From contig JACRKC010000083.1 of assembly GCA_016235555.1 (NCBI GenBank), forward strand, positions 202,157-266,156: a DNA stretch of 64,000 bases, given 5' to 3'. Source of the stretch: Verrucomicrobiota bacterium. GTDB lineage: Bacteria > Verrucomicrobiota > Verrucomicrobiia > Opitutales > Opitutaceae. Below, one piece after another: positions 40,833-50,029 of the stretch. The position numbers were made by a program, and so were the translations under genes. Within the stretch, counting starts at the first letter, position 1. Every line of letters begins with the position of its first letter. The notes under the pieces are model-generated. The model was not told the origin of the DNA and made no database searches. It saw only the letters and a program-made list of their open reading frames with translations.

Positions 40833-42308
40833 ATGCAAACTCCCCCGCCTCCCACCCGCTACCGCGGCTCGGCCCTGCTCACCGATCTCTACCAGCTCAC
40901 GATGGCTTACGGTTATTGGAAGACCGGCACGCACGAGAAGGAGGCGGTGTTTCACCTCTTCTTCCGGAAAGCCCCCTTCCACAGCGGCTACACCATCGCC
41001 GCCGGGCTGAGCGACGCGATCGCCTGGCTGCGCGAACTGCGTTTCACCGCGGCGGACCTCACCTACCTCGCGTCGCTCACCGGCAACGACGACGCGCCGC
41101 TCTTCGACGCCGGCTTCCTCGCCTATCTGCGCGACTTCGCGTTCGCCTGCGAGGTCGACGCCGTGCCCGAGGGCACGGTCGTGTTTCCCCACGAGCCGCT
41201 GCTCCGCATCCGCGGGCCGATCCTCCAGGGGCAGATCGTCGAGACCGCGCTCCTCAACTTCATCAATTTCCAGACGCTCATCGCCACGAAGGCCGCGCGC
41301 ATCTGCCTCGCGGCGCAGGGCGAGCCGGTGCTCGAGTTCGGCCTGCGGCGCGCACAGGGCGTCGATGGCGCGCTGGCCGCGAGCCGTGCGGCGTTCATCG
41401 GCGGTTGCGCCGCCACCTCGAATGTCCTCGCCGGGCAGATCTTCGGCATCCCGGTGAAGGGCACGCACGCGCACAGTTGGGTGATGTCGTTCGACGACGA
41501 GCCCGAGGCGTTCCGCGCCTACGCCGAGGCGATGCCCAACAACTGCGTGTTTCTCGTCGACACCTACGACACCCTCGAGGGCGTCGCGCGCGCGATCGAA
41601 GCCGGGCGTTGGCTGCGCACGCGTGGACACGAGATGGTCGGCATCCGCCTCGACTCGGGCGACCTCGCCTACCTGAGCGTCGAAGCGCGGCGCATGCTCG
41701 ACGCCGCGGGATTCCCGCGCGCCGTGATCGTCGCCAGCAACGACCTCGACGAGCACATCATCGCCAGCCTGAAACAGCAGGGCGCGCGCATCGGGCTCTG
41801 GGGCGTGGGCACCAAGCTCGTCACCGCCTACGATCAGCCCGCACTGGGGGGCGTCTACAAACTCGCCGCGGTGCGCGACGCCCACGGCGCGTGGGACTAC
41901 AAGGTCAAGGTCTCGGAGCAGGCCCTCAAGACCTCGAACCCCGGCATCCAGCAGGTCGCCCGTTTCACGCGCCACGGCGAATTCGTCGGCGACATGATCT
42001 ACAACGAAGCCGCCCCGCCCGCCGGCGCGCGCGTGATCGTCGACCCGACCAACACCACGCGCCGCAAGGCGATCCCGGCCGACGCGGCGCGCGAAGAGCT
42101 GCTCGTGCCGGTCTTCCGCGGCGGGCAGTGCGTCTACCAGGAGCCCACGCTCGCGGCCATCCGCGACCGCGCGCGCGATCAGCTCGGCCACCTCTACGCC
42201 GGCACGAAACGCCTGCTCAACCCGCACGAATATCCCGTCGGCCTCGAGCCCGGCCTCTTCGAGTTGAAAATGGCTCTCGTGTTCAAGAACCGCCCCGTGG
42301 CCGCGTAG
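40833..42308 (+). CDS. pncB: Nicotinate phosphoribosyltransferase
   Basis: 491 residues. Forms nicotinate mononucleotide from nicotinate and PRPP in NAD salvage. Typical opening [19 protein letters not shown], then [58 protein letters not shown] and [20 protein letters not shown]. Normal length. No other NAD gene nearby; the palindrome before the start suggests it is controlled individually. Confidence 0.95.
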   Translation: MQTPPPPTRYRGSALLTDLYQLTMAYGYWKTGTHEKEAVFHLFFRKAPFHSGYTIAAGLSDAIAWLRELRFTAADLTYLASLTGNDDAPLFDAGFLAYLRDFAFACEVDAVPEGTVVFPHEPLLRIRGPILQGQIVETALLNFINFQTLIATKAARICLAAQGEPVLEFGLRRAQGVDGALAASRAAFIGGCAATSNVLAGQIFGIPVKGTHAHSWVMSFDDEPEAFRAYAEAMPNNCVFLVDTYDTLEGVARAIEAGRWLRTRGHEMVGIRLDSGDLAYLSVEARRMLDAAGFPRAVIVASNDLDEHIIASLKQQGARIGLWGVGTKLVTAYDQPALGGVYKLAAVRDAHGAWDYKVKVSEQALKTSNPGIQQVARFTRHGEFVGDMIYNEAAPPAGARVIVDPTNTTRRKAIPADAAREELLVPVFRGGQCVYQEPTLAAIRDRARDQLGHLYAGTKRLLNPHEYPVGLEPGLFELKMALVFKNRPVAA

Positions 42309-42723
42309 CACGCCGCCATGCACCTGCCCAAAAGTCCCCCGCCAGCCAGGCCGCCCGCGGCCTGCGCTCCTGCGCCAGCGCGTCGAACTGGTTCCGGCCC
42401 ACCTCGTGCCCAAGGGCGCATCCCACTTTGATGCCGCGGAGGGGCGCTTTTCCAGGCGCCCAGCCCGGCGGTTGAAAACCGCCGCTCCGTCTCGCTCACC
42501 GGACGGCAAGAAACTGAGCCGCGCCCCTTTTCGCCACGGCTTTCCGGTCTGGTTTCGCAGCCGTCCCGCAGCCGAAAGGCAAAAGCGACCCGGCTGTGGG
42601 ATAAACCCCGACCGACCCTCGCAACCGTAAAATCCAAAAACTCCCGTGACGTTGGTATCATACCCTCAGCGCGCTCTCTTGTTCAGGCAGCCGCGAGCGG
42701 CGGGGTATCGGACCCATCGCGAA
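42309..42723. other. 415-bp intergenic region without a gene
   Basis: Holds hairpins gggcgcttttccaggcgccc (42442-42461) and ggcggttgaaaaccgcc (42467-42483), probably another palindromic element, and at about 42690-42725 a fragment (ggtatcggacccatcgcgaa) resembling the end of family C. No plausible coding frame. Confidence 0.5.
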
Positions 42724-43518
42724 TCAATACCGCCGCGACAAACCGACGAAGAGCCCGAGATCCGGCGCCGCCCGCGAGATGCCGAGGTTCACGCCCGCAT
42801 CGAACTGCGTGTTGGCATCCGTCTTGTAGGTGACGCCCAGGTTGAAGGTCGCGGCGTGCGGCCCGTCCCCGGTGTCCGACGTCAGCTCCAGAAACCCGCC
42901 GGACTTCTCCGTCAGGTCGTGCGCAAAGGTGATCGTGTTGACCCACGCCGCGCGGTAGCGACCGCTCGCGACGAACCGGCGCTCGACGCGGGTCATCGCA
43001 GCGCCTTCCCAGCCGCCGCCGACGTCATAGGCCACCGGGAAGACGATCGCCGCCTCCCATTTGTCGTTACCCAGCCCCGCGGCGGCCGTCGGAATCTTCA
43101 CATCCACAAAGACGCCGCCAGCCGTCGGCCCGCCGTCGTTGCCCCAGAAATTTTTCTTCAACCGCAGCACGGTGTCGCCGATCCCGCGCAGCGTGGTGGC
43201 GGGGCCGGTGCGCGGTTTTTCCTCCGTCCGGAGGTGCGGGGAGAAAAACACCCCGGCCTCCAGGTCCGGCGTCAGGCCGAAGCGCAGGTTGAACGGCGCC
43301 ACATCCCATTCGGTCGTGGTCACGCCATCCGCCTTGTCGCGCGTGAAACCGAGGCCGTGCATCTCCAACTGCACGTGGCCCGCGTCGACCGTGAAGGGAC
43401 TTTCCGTCGCATCCGGCCGGTCCGTGGACAGTTCGCGGAGTTTGGCCCCGCTACCCTGCGCGCAGAGCGCAACCGGGGTCAGAAGGAGCGTGGTGCTGAA
43501 GATAAGGGTGTGTCGCAT
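42724..43518 (-). CDS. Outer-membrane transporter-like protein (phenol MetA-deg family)
   Basis: 264 residues with a signal peptide (about 1-20, ending LCAQG). The mature protein is beta-rich: LSTDRPDATESPFTVDAGHV, GLTPDLEAGVFFSPHL, and it ends in LFVGLSRRY. The pattern STDRPD...T is typical of the PF13557 family of small barrel proteins, once linked to phenol degradation but of unknown transport role. Single gene. Confidence 0.8.
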   Translation of the reverse strand: MRHTLIFSTTLLLTPVALCAQGSGAKLRELSTDRPDATESPFTVDAGHVQLEMHGLGFTRDKADGVTTTEWDVAPFNLRFGLTPDLEAGVFFSPHLRTEEKPRTGPATTLRGIGDTVLRLKKNFWGNDGGPTAGGVFVDVKIPTAAAGLGNDKWEAAIVFPVAYDVGGGWEGAAMTRVERRFVASGRYRAAWVNTITFAHDLTEKSGGFLELTSDTGDGPHAATFNLGVTYKTDANTQFDAGVNLGISRAAPDLGLFVGLSRRY

Positions 43519-43591
43519 GGTTTGGAGTATCGGAGCATCGCTCCATTTTCTTGATCAATTGTGAGGCACGACCACGAAGCCGTTCCGGGAT

Positions 43592-44140
43592 TCACTCCTC
43601 CGTCGGCCGCGTCAGCATGGCCCGCACGAGGAGCACGGCCACCGCGAGCGTGGCGAGCGCCACGGCGGCGGACGCCGGCATGGCCAGCCACTTGAGCGAC
43701 TCCTTTGCGGGGCCGGTGCCACCCAACCCCGGGGCGCGAAACCCCGCCCACATCCAATAGATCGAGTAACCCAAGCCACCCGCCCCGAGCGCGATCCCGA
43801 TGACGCGGGTCATCAGCGGCGACGCACCGAGCAGTGCGACCAGTAGTGTCAGCACCACCGCGGTGGCGCCCAAGCCGCCGGCGTGCAGGTGGGCACGCTT
43901 CATATAGGTCCACGCCCGCTCGAGCACGAGTTTCACGGCCGCGTCGTCGCCCTTGTAGGTGGTCGCCCGCACCGCCTCGGCCGAGGCCTTGAGCCGCGCC
44001 TTGATCGCATCCTCGTTCACGCCAAACCCCACCCCCAGGCCGAAACCGTAAAGCAGGGTGAGCACGCCAAGCAGCAAACCGGACAACGCCGGTCGCAGCC
44101 GCGCGGAAAAAAGATCCGAAGTCGAGGGGGCCGGGGTCAT
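43592..44140 (-). CDS. Hypothetical membrane protein
   Basis: 182 residues from ATG 44140. Four hydrophobic segments are visible (for example ALSGLLLGVLTLLYGFGLGV, then ATAVVLTLLVALLGAS and AAVALATLAVAVLLVRAML) around a soluble loop after the first. No family recognised. An in-frame ATG at 44179 gives a 13-residue longer form. Divergent from the heme protein gene that follows. Confidence 0.75.
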   Translation of the reverse strand: MTPAPSTSDLFSARLRPALSGLLLGVLTLLYGFGLGVGFGVNEDAIKARLKASAEAVRATTYKGDDAAVKLVLERAWTYMKRAHLHAGGLGATAVVLTLLVALLGASPLMTRVIGIALGAGGLGYSIYWMWAGFRAPGLGGTGPAKESLKWLAMPASAAVALATLAVAVLLVRAMLTRPTEE

Positions 44141-44368
44141 GGGTGGGACCGAGCAAAGGTCACGACGCGCAGCGCGCAAGCGGGATCACGCCCGCGGGCG
44201 GAATTATCCCGGACGCGAGGGGGGAAAGTGAGGCGCATTCAACCCGGGGACTTCCACCACCGCAGCGAAAGCCATGATCCACGCTTTCGGCCAGCCAGCG
44301 TCGGGCGACCCGACCGGCCGTTTTCGGCCTTCCGCTCCGCGGCGACTTCGTTTGCACTGGCCGTCCCC

Positions 44369-47083
44369 ATGACCTTCGCGTGTCTCGCTCGCTCGTGGTG
44401 CCCCGCTGCGTGGTGGTTCGCAACCGCCGCGTCCGCCCTCGTGCTCACCGCTGCCGAACCCACCCCGAAAAAGCAACGCGCCCGCCCCGCGCCCTCGCCG
44501 GCCGAAACGCCGGCGGATTCTCCGCGCGCCGCCTGGGTCGAGCCGGACTTTCCGTTTTTCTCCAGCGTGCTCGACGCGCGCAAGGCCGGCGCCAACCTGC
44601 CGCCGAACAACCTCACGCCGCGCGGCCTCATCCTCAACCTCGGCCGCGGCTGCTGGGCCTGTTTCGATCCGGATCTGCTGCGCGTCGCCGCCGTGTGGCG
44701 CGGCGCCGGCGTCACGCCCACCGCGCTCGCGCCCGGTTCGTATCACGACGTCTCGCGCAAGACCCCCGGCGGCCAGACCGGCCTGCCCACACCCAGCGGC
44801 ACCGTGTGGCTCGCCTCCGGGATTTATCCCGGCTGGCAGGCCGGCGACGTGCTCTCGCTCGACGATCCGCGCGAGCCCGCGCCGAGCCCGGAGGAAGTCG
44901 GCCGCGGGCCGCTGCCCGAGGCCATGGGACGCTTCAACGCCCTGCGTTTCGTGCGCGACGGCGTCGTGCTCGAATACACGGTGGCCGGCGCGGCGATTCG
45001 CGAGTGGTGGACCGTTTCGACCAGCAACGACCAGCCCGTGATCGAGCGCCACCTCGAGATCGGCGCCTCGCGCGCACCGTTGCGCCTCGTGCTCGGCGGG
45101 AAAAATTCCGCGACCACCATCATGCTCGGCGAAAAACCCGGCGCGCCCCGCCTCGTCTCGCTCACCGAGGAAAAATCCGCCTGGACCATCCGCATCGCCC
45201 CGCACGACTCGCCGCTCGCCCTCGCGGTGGCGTTTTCGATGGCCGGCACCCTCGCCGCCCCGGTTCCGCGCGCGATCCCGGCCGCGCTGCCCGCTCCGCG
45301 CTGGCCGCAGGAGGTCACCACGACCGCGAAACTCTCCACCGCCGCCGACGCCTACGTCGTCGATCATTTCACGCTGCCCGAGCCGAATCCGTGGCGCCGC
45401 GGCATGCGCCCGGCCGACATCCAGTTCCTCGCCGACGGCACCGGCGTCGTCACCACGCTCGACGGCGACATCTGGCTCGTGCGCGGACTCGACGATTCCG
45501 CGGGTCGCCCGCGTTGGCGGCGTTTCGCCTCGGGCCTGCACGAGCCGATGACCGTCGCCATCCGCGACAACGAGATCTTCGCCTTCGACAAGAACGGCAT
45601 CTGGCGCCTCCGCGACACCGATGGCAACGGCGAGGCCGACGTCCACGAGTTGTTCGCCAATTGCTTCGCGCAGACGGCCGACATGCGCGAATTTCCCTCG
45701 CAGATCCGTCTCGCGCCGCGCGGCGAATTCGTGATCGCGAAGGGCGGCCAGCAGGCCACCACGCTCGGCAAACACAACGGCTCCGTGCTCCGCATCTCCG
45801 CCGACGGGCGCCGCTCCGAGGTGCTCGGCTGGGGCTTCCGCCAGCCCAACCTCGGCGTCAACCTCCGCACCGGCCTCGTCACGGCCAGCGACCAGCAGGG
45901 CCAATACATCCCGTCCACGCCGCTGCACATCGTGCGCGACCGCCAGTTCTACGGTTTCCTCGCGCCGTTTCAGGAAAAGGAAAAATACCCCGCGCCGCCC
46001 GCCGAGCCGCTCACGTGGATTCCGCATCCGGTCAACACCTCCGCCCTCTCGCAAACGTGGCTCTTCGACGCGAAGATGGGCCCGCTCAACGACGCGCTCG
46101 TCCACATCGGTTTCAACCAGCCCGAGGTCTTCCGCGTGATCTTCAACGATCGCACGCCGCGGCCGCAGGCGTCGGTCGTGAGCATCACGCACGCCTTCGA
46201 ATTCACGCCGCTCAACGGCGGCGTGCACCCGCGCGACGGCCAGCTCTACATCGCCGGTTTCCAGGTGCTCGGCTGGGGCAACGTGCTGAGCGTCCCCGCC
46301 GGCCTCGGCCGCGTGCGCTACACCGGCGCGCCCGTCACGCTCCCGCGCGAAATCGTGCCGACCGACCGCGGCGTGTTGCTCAAGTTCGACGTCGCGCTCG
46401 ACACGAAAAAAGCCGGCGACCCCGCGAGCTACTCCGCGCAGACGTGGGCCTACCAGCGCACCTACAAATACGGTTCGCCGCAGTTCAAGGCCGACGGCAC
46501 GCCCGGCCAGGATTCGCTCGTGCCCAGCGCCGCCTACGTCTCGCGCGACCGCCGCGCCGTGTTCGTCGCCATCCCGGGCATGAAACCCGTGATGCAGTTG
46601 CGCATCGGCTGGTCGCTCGCGACCGCCGCCGGCCGCGCGTTCGCCGACAACGCCTACACCACGCCCCACGCGCTCGCGAAATTCGATCCGCACGCCGAGG
46701 GCTTCGGCGACATCGCCGTCGATCTCACACCGCGCACCGCCGCGCCGATCGCGGCCGCCGCACCCCCGAGCGCCGAGGAAGGTCAGCGGCTCGCGCAGAT
46801 GTTCGCGTGCGTCGCGTGCCACTTCCCCGCTGCCAACGCCATCGCCGACCGCGCCGGCCCGACGTGGAAAGGTCTCGCCGGCACCCAGCGCAAAGTCTTC
46901 GTCGACGGCCAGCCCACCACCGTCACCGCCGACGCCGCCTACCTCCGCGAATCGATCCTCAACGCCTCCGCGAAAATCGCCGCCGGCTACGAAAAGGGCG
47001 AATTCGCGATGCCGAGCTTCGCCGGCGTGCTCAACGAATCGCAGGTCGAGTCGCTCGTGCTCTATCTTCAGACCCTGAGGTAG
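44369..47083 (+). CDS. DUF6797-type secreted protein with C-terminal cytochrome c domain
   Basis: 904 residues from ATG 44369, a signal-peptide start. The large N-terminal part (TLSTAADAYVVDHF region and beta-propeller-like segments such as LADGTGVVTTLDGDIWLVRG) resembles the PVC-group DUF6797/membrane-bound dehydrogenase-like proteins. The last ~100 residues are a class I cytochrome c with CVACH heme motif in QMFACVACHFPAAN. Probably a periplasmic redox enzyme for sugars or alcohols; substrate unknown. Confidence 0.85.
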   Translation: MTFACLARSWCPAAWWFATAASALVLTAAEPTPKKQRARPAPSPAETPADSPRAAWVEPDFPFFSSVLDARKAGANLPPNNLTPRGLILNLGRGCWACFDPDLLRVAAVWRGAGVTPTALAPGSYHDVSRKTPGGQTGLPTPSGTVWLASGIYPGWQAGDVLSLDDPREPAPSPEEVGRGPLPEAMGRFNALRFVRDGVVLEYTVAGAAIREWWTVSTSNDQPVIERHLEIGASRAPLRLVLGGKNSATTIMLGEKPGAPRLVSLTEEKSAWTIRIAPHDSPLALAVAFSMAGTLAAPVPRAIPAALPAPRWPQEVTTTAKLSTAADAYVVDHFTLPEPNPWRRGMRPADIQFLADGTGVVTTLDGDIWLVRGLDDSAGRPRWRRFASGLHEPMTVAIRDNEIFAFDKNGIWRLRDTDGNGEADVHELFANCFAQTADMREFPSQIRLAPRGEFVIAKGGQQATTLGKHNGSVLRISADGRRSEVLGWGFRQPNLGVNLRTGLVTASDQQGQYIPSTPLHIVRDRQFYGFLAPFQEKEKYPAPPAEPLTWIPHPVNTSALSQTWLFDAKMGPLNDALVHIGFNQPEVFRVIFNDRTPRPQASVVSITHAFEFTPLNGGVHPRDGQLYIAGFQVLGWGNVLSVPAGLGRVRYTGAPVTLPREIVPTDRGVLLKFDVALDTKKAGDPASYSAQTWAYQRTYKYGSPQFKADGTPGQDSLVPSAAYVSRDRRAVFVAIPGMKPVMQLRIGWSLATAAGRAFADNAYTTPHALAKFDPHAEGFGDIAVDLTPRTAAPIAAAAPPSAEEGQRLAQMFACVACHFPAANAIADRAGPTWKGLAGTQRKVFVDGQPTTVTADAAYLRESILNASAKIAAGYEKGEFAMPSFAGVLNESQVESLVLYLQTLR

Positions 47084-47117
47084 GCCGGCCTTCAGGGGGG
47101 CGCGTCCCCGGTTTTCA

Positions 47118-48347
47118 TCACTCCGCCATCGCCTCGCCGGCGAGGTGGCCGGTGGTCCACGCCGCCTGGAAATTGAAGCCGCCGGTCACCCCGTCGAGGT
47201 CCAGCACCTCGCCCGCAAAATACAGGCCGGGACACATCCGGCTCTCCATCGTGCGAAAGTCCACCTCGCTCAACCGCACGCCGCCGCACGTGACGAACTC
47301 GTCCTTGAACAGGCTCTTCCCCACGACTTTGAACTCCGCCGCCGTGAACTGGGTCGCGAGCGTGTTGAGCGCGGCGTTGCCGACTTGCGCCCAGGGTGTC
47401 GTGGCCGCGACGCCCGCCGCCGTCACGAGCCGCTCCCACAACCGCTGCGGCAGCGGCAGCGGGCTCCACGTCGTGATCTGCTTCTTCGGATTTTTTTCCC
47501 GCACCGTCGTGAGTTCGCGCACCAGCGAGTCGCGCGTGTGCCCGCCCGTCCAGTTCACCAGCAGCGGAAACTCATAGTTCGCCGCCGCCAGCTCGCGCGC
47601 GCCCCAGGCCGAGAGCTTCAGGACCGCGGGCCCGCTCAGGCCCCAGTGCGTGATCAGCAACGGGCCGCCCTCCCTGAGCTTCGTGCCCCGCACGTTCACC
47701 GCGGCGTTTTCGACGGCCACGCCGGAAAGTCCGATCAGCCGTGCATCGTCGATGTGAAAGGTGAAGAGCGACGGCACCAGCGGCTCGATCGTGTGGCCGA
47801 GCTTCTCCGCGATCGCGAAGCCGGCGCTCGCGCGATTGCCGCCGGTCGCGACCAGCAGGCGTTCGCAGCGGACGTTCGAGCCATCGGTGAGCGTCAGCCA
47901 GAAATCCGTCCCCGCCCGCTCCACCGCGCGCACGCCGAGACTCGTCACCAGCCGCACGCCCGCCTGCTCCGCCGCGCGCCTCAGGCACTCGACAATCGTC
48001 GCGGAGTCGTCGGTCACGGGGAACATCCGGCCGTCCTCCTCGGTTTTCGTTTCCACGCCGCGTTCCGCGAACCACGCGATCGTGTCGCGGGGCTGCCAGC
48101 GGTGGAAGGCCCCGAGCAGTTCGCGTCCGCCCCGCGGATATTTTTTCACGAGCTCGCGCGGCTCGAAGCACGCGTGCGTGAGGTTGCAGCGCCCGCCGCC
48201 CGACACGCGCACCTTCGCCAGCGGATGCGCCGTGGCCTCGTAGATCGTGACCGTGCCGCGCGGACCGAGTGCTTCCGCCGCCGCGATGGCCGCGAAGAAT
48301 CCCGCGGCGCCGCCGCCGATCACCACTACGCGTCGATGCTCCGTCAT
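47118..48347 (-). CDS. HI0933/BaiN-family FAD-dependent oxidoreductase
   Basis: 409 residues from ATG 48347. FAD-binding GGGAAGFFAAIAAAEA near the N-terminus, VSGGGRCNLTHACF (the HI0933 family hallmark), LVATGGNRASAGF, and the C-terminal GLYFAGEVLDLDGVTGGFN. Complete and normal in length. Cytoplasmic flavoprotein; members include BaiN, but the physiological substrate is generally unknown. Only 34 bases from the convergent heme gene. Confidence 0.9.
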   Translation of the reverse strand: MTEHRRVVVIGGGAAGFFAAIAAAEALGPRGTVTIYEATAHPLAKVRVSGGGRCNLTHACFEPRELVKKYPRGGRELLGAFHRWQPRDTIAWFAERGVETKTEEDGRMFPVTDDSATIVECLRRAAEQAGVRLVTSLGVRAVERAGTDFWLTLTDGSNVRCERLLVATGGNRASAGFAIAEKLGHTIEPLVPSLFTFHIDDARLIGLSGVAVENAAVNVRGTKLREGGPLLITHWGLSGPAVLKLSAWGARELAAANYEFPLLVNWTGGHTRDSLVRELTTVREKNPKKQITTWSPLPLPQRLWERLVTAAGVAATTPWAQVGNAALNTLATQFTAAEFKVVGKSLFKDEFVTCGGVRLSEVDFRTMESRMCPGLYFAGEVLDLDGVTGGFNFQAAWTTGHLAGEAMAE

Positions 48348-48390
48348 GGCCCGCACGGTGCGGACCATCCGCGCGGAGTCGAAGTCATTT

Positions 48391-48519
48391 CACACCCAAC
48401 CCTTCGGCCGACCGCCTTGATTGTAGCGGCGGTCGATGACCGCCGAACGACAATCCCGGATGCTTCGTCGGCGGTCATGGACCGCCGCTACAAATTGGTG
48501 ACCACAGGTTGGGTCGCAC
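48391..48519 (+). repeat. Repeat family A, copy 3
   Basis: Core tgtagcggcggtcgatgacc ... ggtcatggaccgccgctaca as in other A copies; ends cacccaacc / ggttgggt differ from those of copies 1 and 2 but are again inverted. Confidence 0.75.
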
Positions 48520-48530
48520 TCTCCGGTCTC

Positions 48531-48558
48531 AAAAAAGTGTCACGCAACACGTGACACT
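48531..48558 (-). terminator. Second intrinsic terminator-like hairpin after the LTXXQ gene
   Basis: Perfect 9-bp arms agtgtcacg and cgtgacact with a 5-base loop, followed on the minus strand by TTTTTT. It lies about 40 bases beyond the terminator at 48597-48635, making a tandem pair. Confidence 0.6.
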
Positions 48559-48596
48559 CCGGCGCGAACGCGGTGCGCAAACTTTGCGCACGCGGC

Positions 48597-48635
48597 AAAA
48601 AAAAGGGCCGCCGCGGGCTGCGATCCGCGGCGGCC
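48597..48635 (-). terminator. Intrinsic terminator of the LTXXQ gene
   Basis: 11-bp GC stem ggccgccgcgg / ccgcggcggcc with an 8-base loop, followed on the minus strand by eight T. It is 20 bases beyond the stop codon at 48655. Confidence 0.85.
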
Positions 48636-48654
48636 TGCACCAACCCCTACAAAA

Positions 48655-49002
48655 TCAATTCTTCTTCTTGCCGCCACCGCGGCCGCCCTGGGGCATTTCG
48701 TCGAACTTCTTCTGCTGCTCGGGCGTGAGCACCGCGCGGATGTCGGCGCGCTGCTTGGTCATGACTTCACGCATCTTGTCCTGGTCGCCTTGGGCGCCCT
48801 GCATGGACTCACGGGCCTTGGCGATGATGCCTTCGATCTTGGTCTTCTGCTCGGCGGAGAGCGAGCCGACGGCCTGCTCGATGCGCTCCACGTTCATGCC
48901 GCCGCCGCCACGGCCTTTCTTCTCTTGGGCGGAACCGGTGGAAACGAACGCCGCGGTGCTGAGCGCGAGGGCGGCGAGGATGACTTTGACGGATGATTTC
49001 AT
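48655..49002 (-). CDS. Periplasmic Spy/LTXXQ-like small protein
   Basis: 115 residues from ATG 49002. Signal peptide (KSSVKVILAALALSTAAFVS), Gly/Lys-rich linker, then two helices with LSAEQKTKIEGIIAKARESM and LTPEQQKKFDEMPQ, the LTxxQ-type repeats of Spy/CpxP-like periplasmic chaperones. Gly/Lys-rich C-terminus. Monocistronic, with two terminators after it, consistent with strong expression. Confidence 0.8.
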   Translation of the reverse strand: MKSSVKVILAALALSTAAFVSTGSAQEKKGRGGGGMNVERIEQAVGSLSAEQKTKIEGIIAKARESMQGAQGDQDKMREVMTKQRADIRAVLTPEQQKKFDEMPQGGRGGGKKKN

Positions 49003-49156
49003 GGAATAACTCGAAGCTTTCAACGGAGGGTTTGGTAAACTTGCCCGTAGCGCGGACTGCGCCGGACCCCGGGCTAGACGGACCGGCCCCGGAAGGGTTA
49101 CGCGGATTTTTGCCGGGACTTGCGGGAGCCGGGCCGGAGGGTCAGCGTCGCGCTCC

Positions 49157-49888
49157 ATGATCGAGGTTACCGGACTGGCCAAGCGCTACGGCGATTTCAC
49201 CGCCGTGCGTGATCTGTCGTTCACCGTGGGCCCGGGCGAGGTGCTCGGCCTCGTCGGCCCCAACGGCGCCGGCAAAACCAGCACGCTGCGCTGCCTCGCC
49301 GGCATCATCCCCGCGACGGCCGGCACCGTGCGTATCGGCGGAAATGATCTCGCGACCGATCCGGTGGCGGCGAAGCGCACGCTGGCGTTTTTCCCCGACG
49401 AGCCGCGGCTCTTCGACTATCTCACCGTGCGGCAGCACCTGAACTTCGTCGCCCGGGTGTATGGCGTCGCCCACCACGAGGCGCTCGCGCAACCGCTGCT
49501 GGAGGAGCTCGAGATCGCCGACAAGGCCGACGAGCTGCCCGGCGCGCTCTCGCGCGGCATGAAGCAGAAACTCGCGATCGCCTGCGGGCTGCTGCACGGG
49601 CCGAAGGTCATGTTCTTCGACGAGCCGCTCACCGGCCTCGATCCGCTCGGCATCCGCCGCATGAAGGACTCGATTCTCAAACGCGCGCGCGACGGCGCCG
49701 CGATCGTGCTCAGCTCGCACCTGTTGCATCTGCTCGAGGAGGTGTGCTCGCACGTGCTCATCCTGAAAAAAGGCGGGAAGATCGCCGCCGGCACGATCGC
49801 GGAGGTCGCCGCCCGCTTCAGCCAGGGCGAGGCGGACGTGAATCTGGAAGAGATCTTCATCCGCGCGACGGGTGGCTCGGAAAACTGA
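49157..49888 (+). CDS. ABC transporter ATP-binding protein (exporter type)
   Basis: 243 residues. Walker A GPNGAGKTS, signature LSRGMKQKLAIA (LSxGM variant), Walker B VMFFDEPLTGLDP, and the switch region SSHLLHLLEE. Matches the ABC-2-type exporter ATPases. Followed, after repeat H, by a large multi-pass permease, so the two probably form one transporter. Confidence 0.92.
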   Translation: MIEVTGLAKRYGDFTAVRDLSFTVGPGEVLGLVGPNGAGKTSTLRCLAGIIPATAGTVRIGGNDLATDPVAAKRTLAFFPDEPRLFDYLTVRQHLNFVARVYGVAHHEALAQPLLEELEIADKADELPGALSRGMKQKLAIACGLLHGPKVMFFDEPLTGLDPLGIRRMKDSILKRARDGAAIVLSSHLLHLLEEVCSHVLILKKGGKIAAGTIAEVAARFSQGEADVNLEEIFIRATGGSEN

Positions 49889-49919
49889 GCGGGAAGGCCC
49901 AAGGATGCGCCACCCCCGT

Positions 49920-50016
49920 GTTGTCCCGCTGAGCGTAGCGAAGAATCCGGGTGGATCTTTGCCACCGGCATCCGCGACCAAAACACTGCTGGATTCTCCG
50001 CTGCGTTCAGCAGGAC
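49920..50016. repeat. Inverted-repeat element, family H
   Basis: ttgtcccgctgagcgtagcg(aagaatcc) and ggattctccgctgcgttcag(caggacag) are inverted imperfect arms of about 28 bases. Located between the ATPase and permease genes of one operon. Confidence 0.65.
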
Positions 50017-50029
50017 AGACCAGCCTCCC

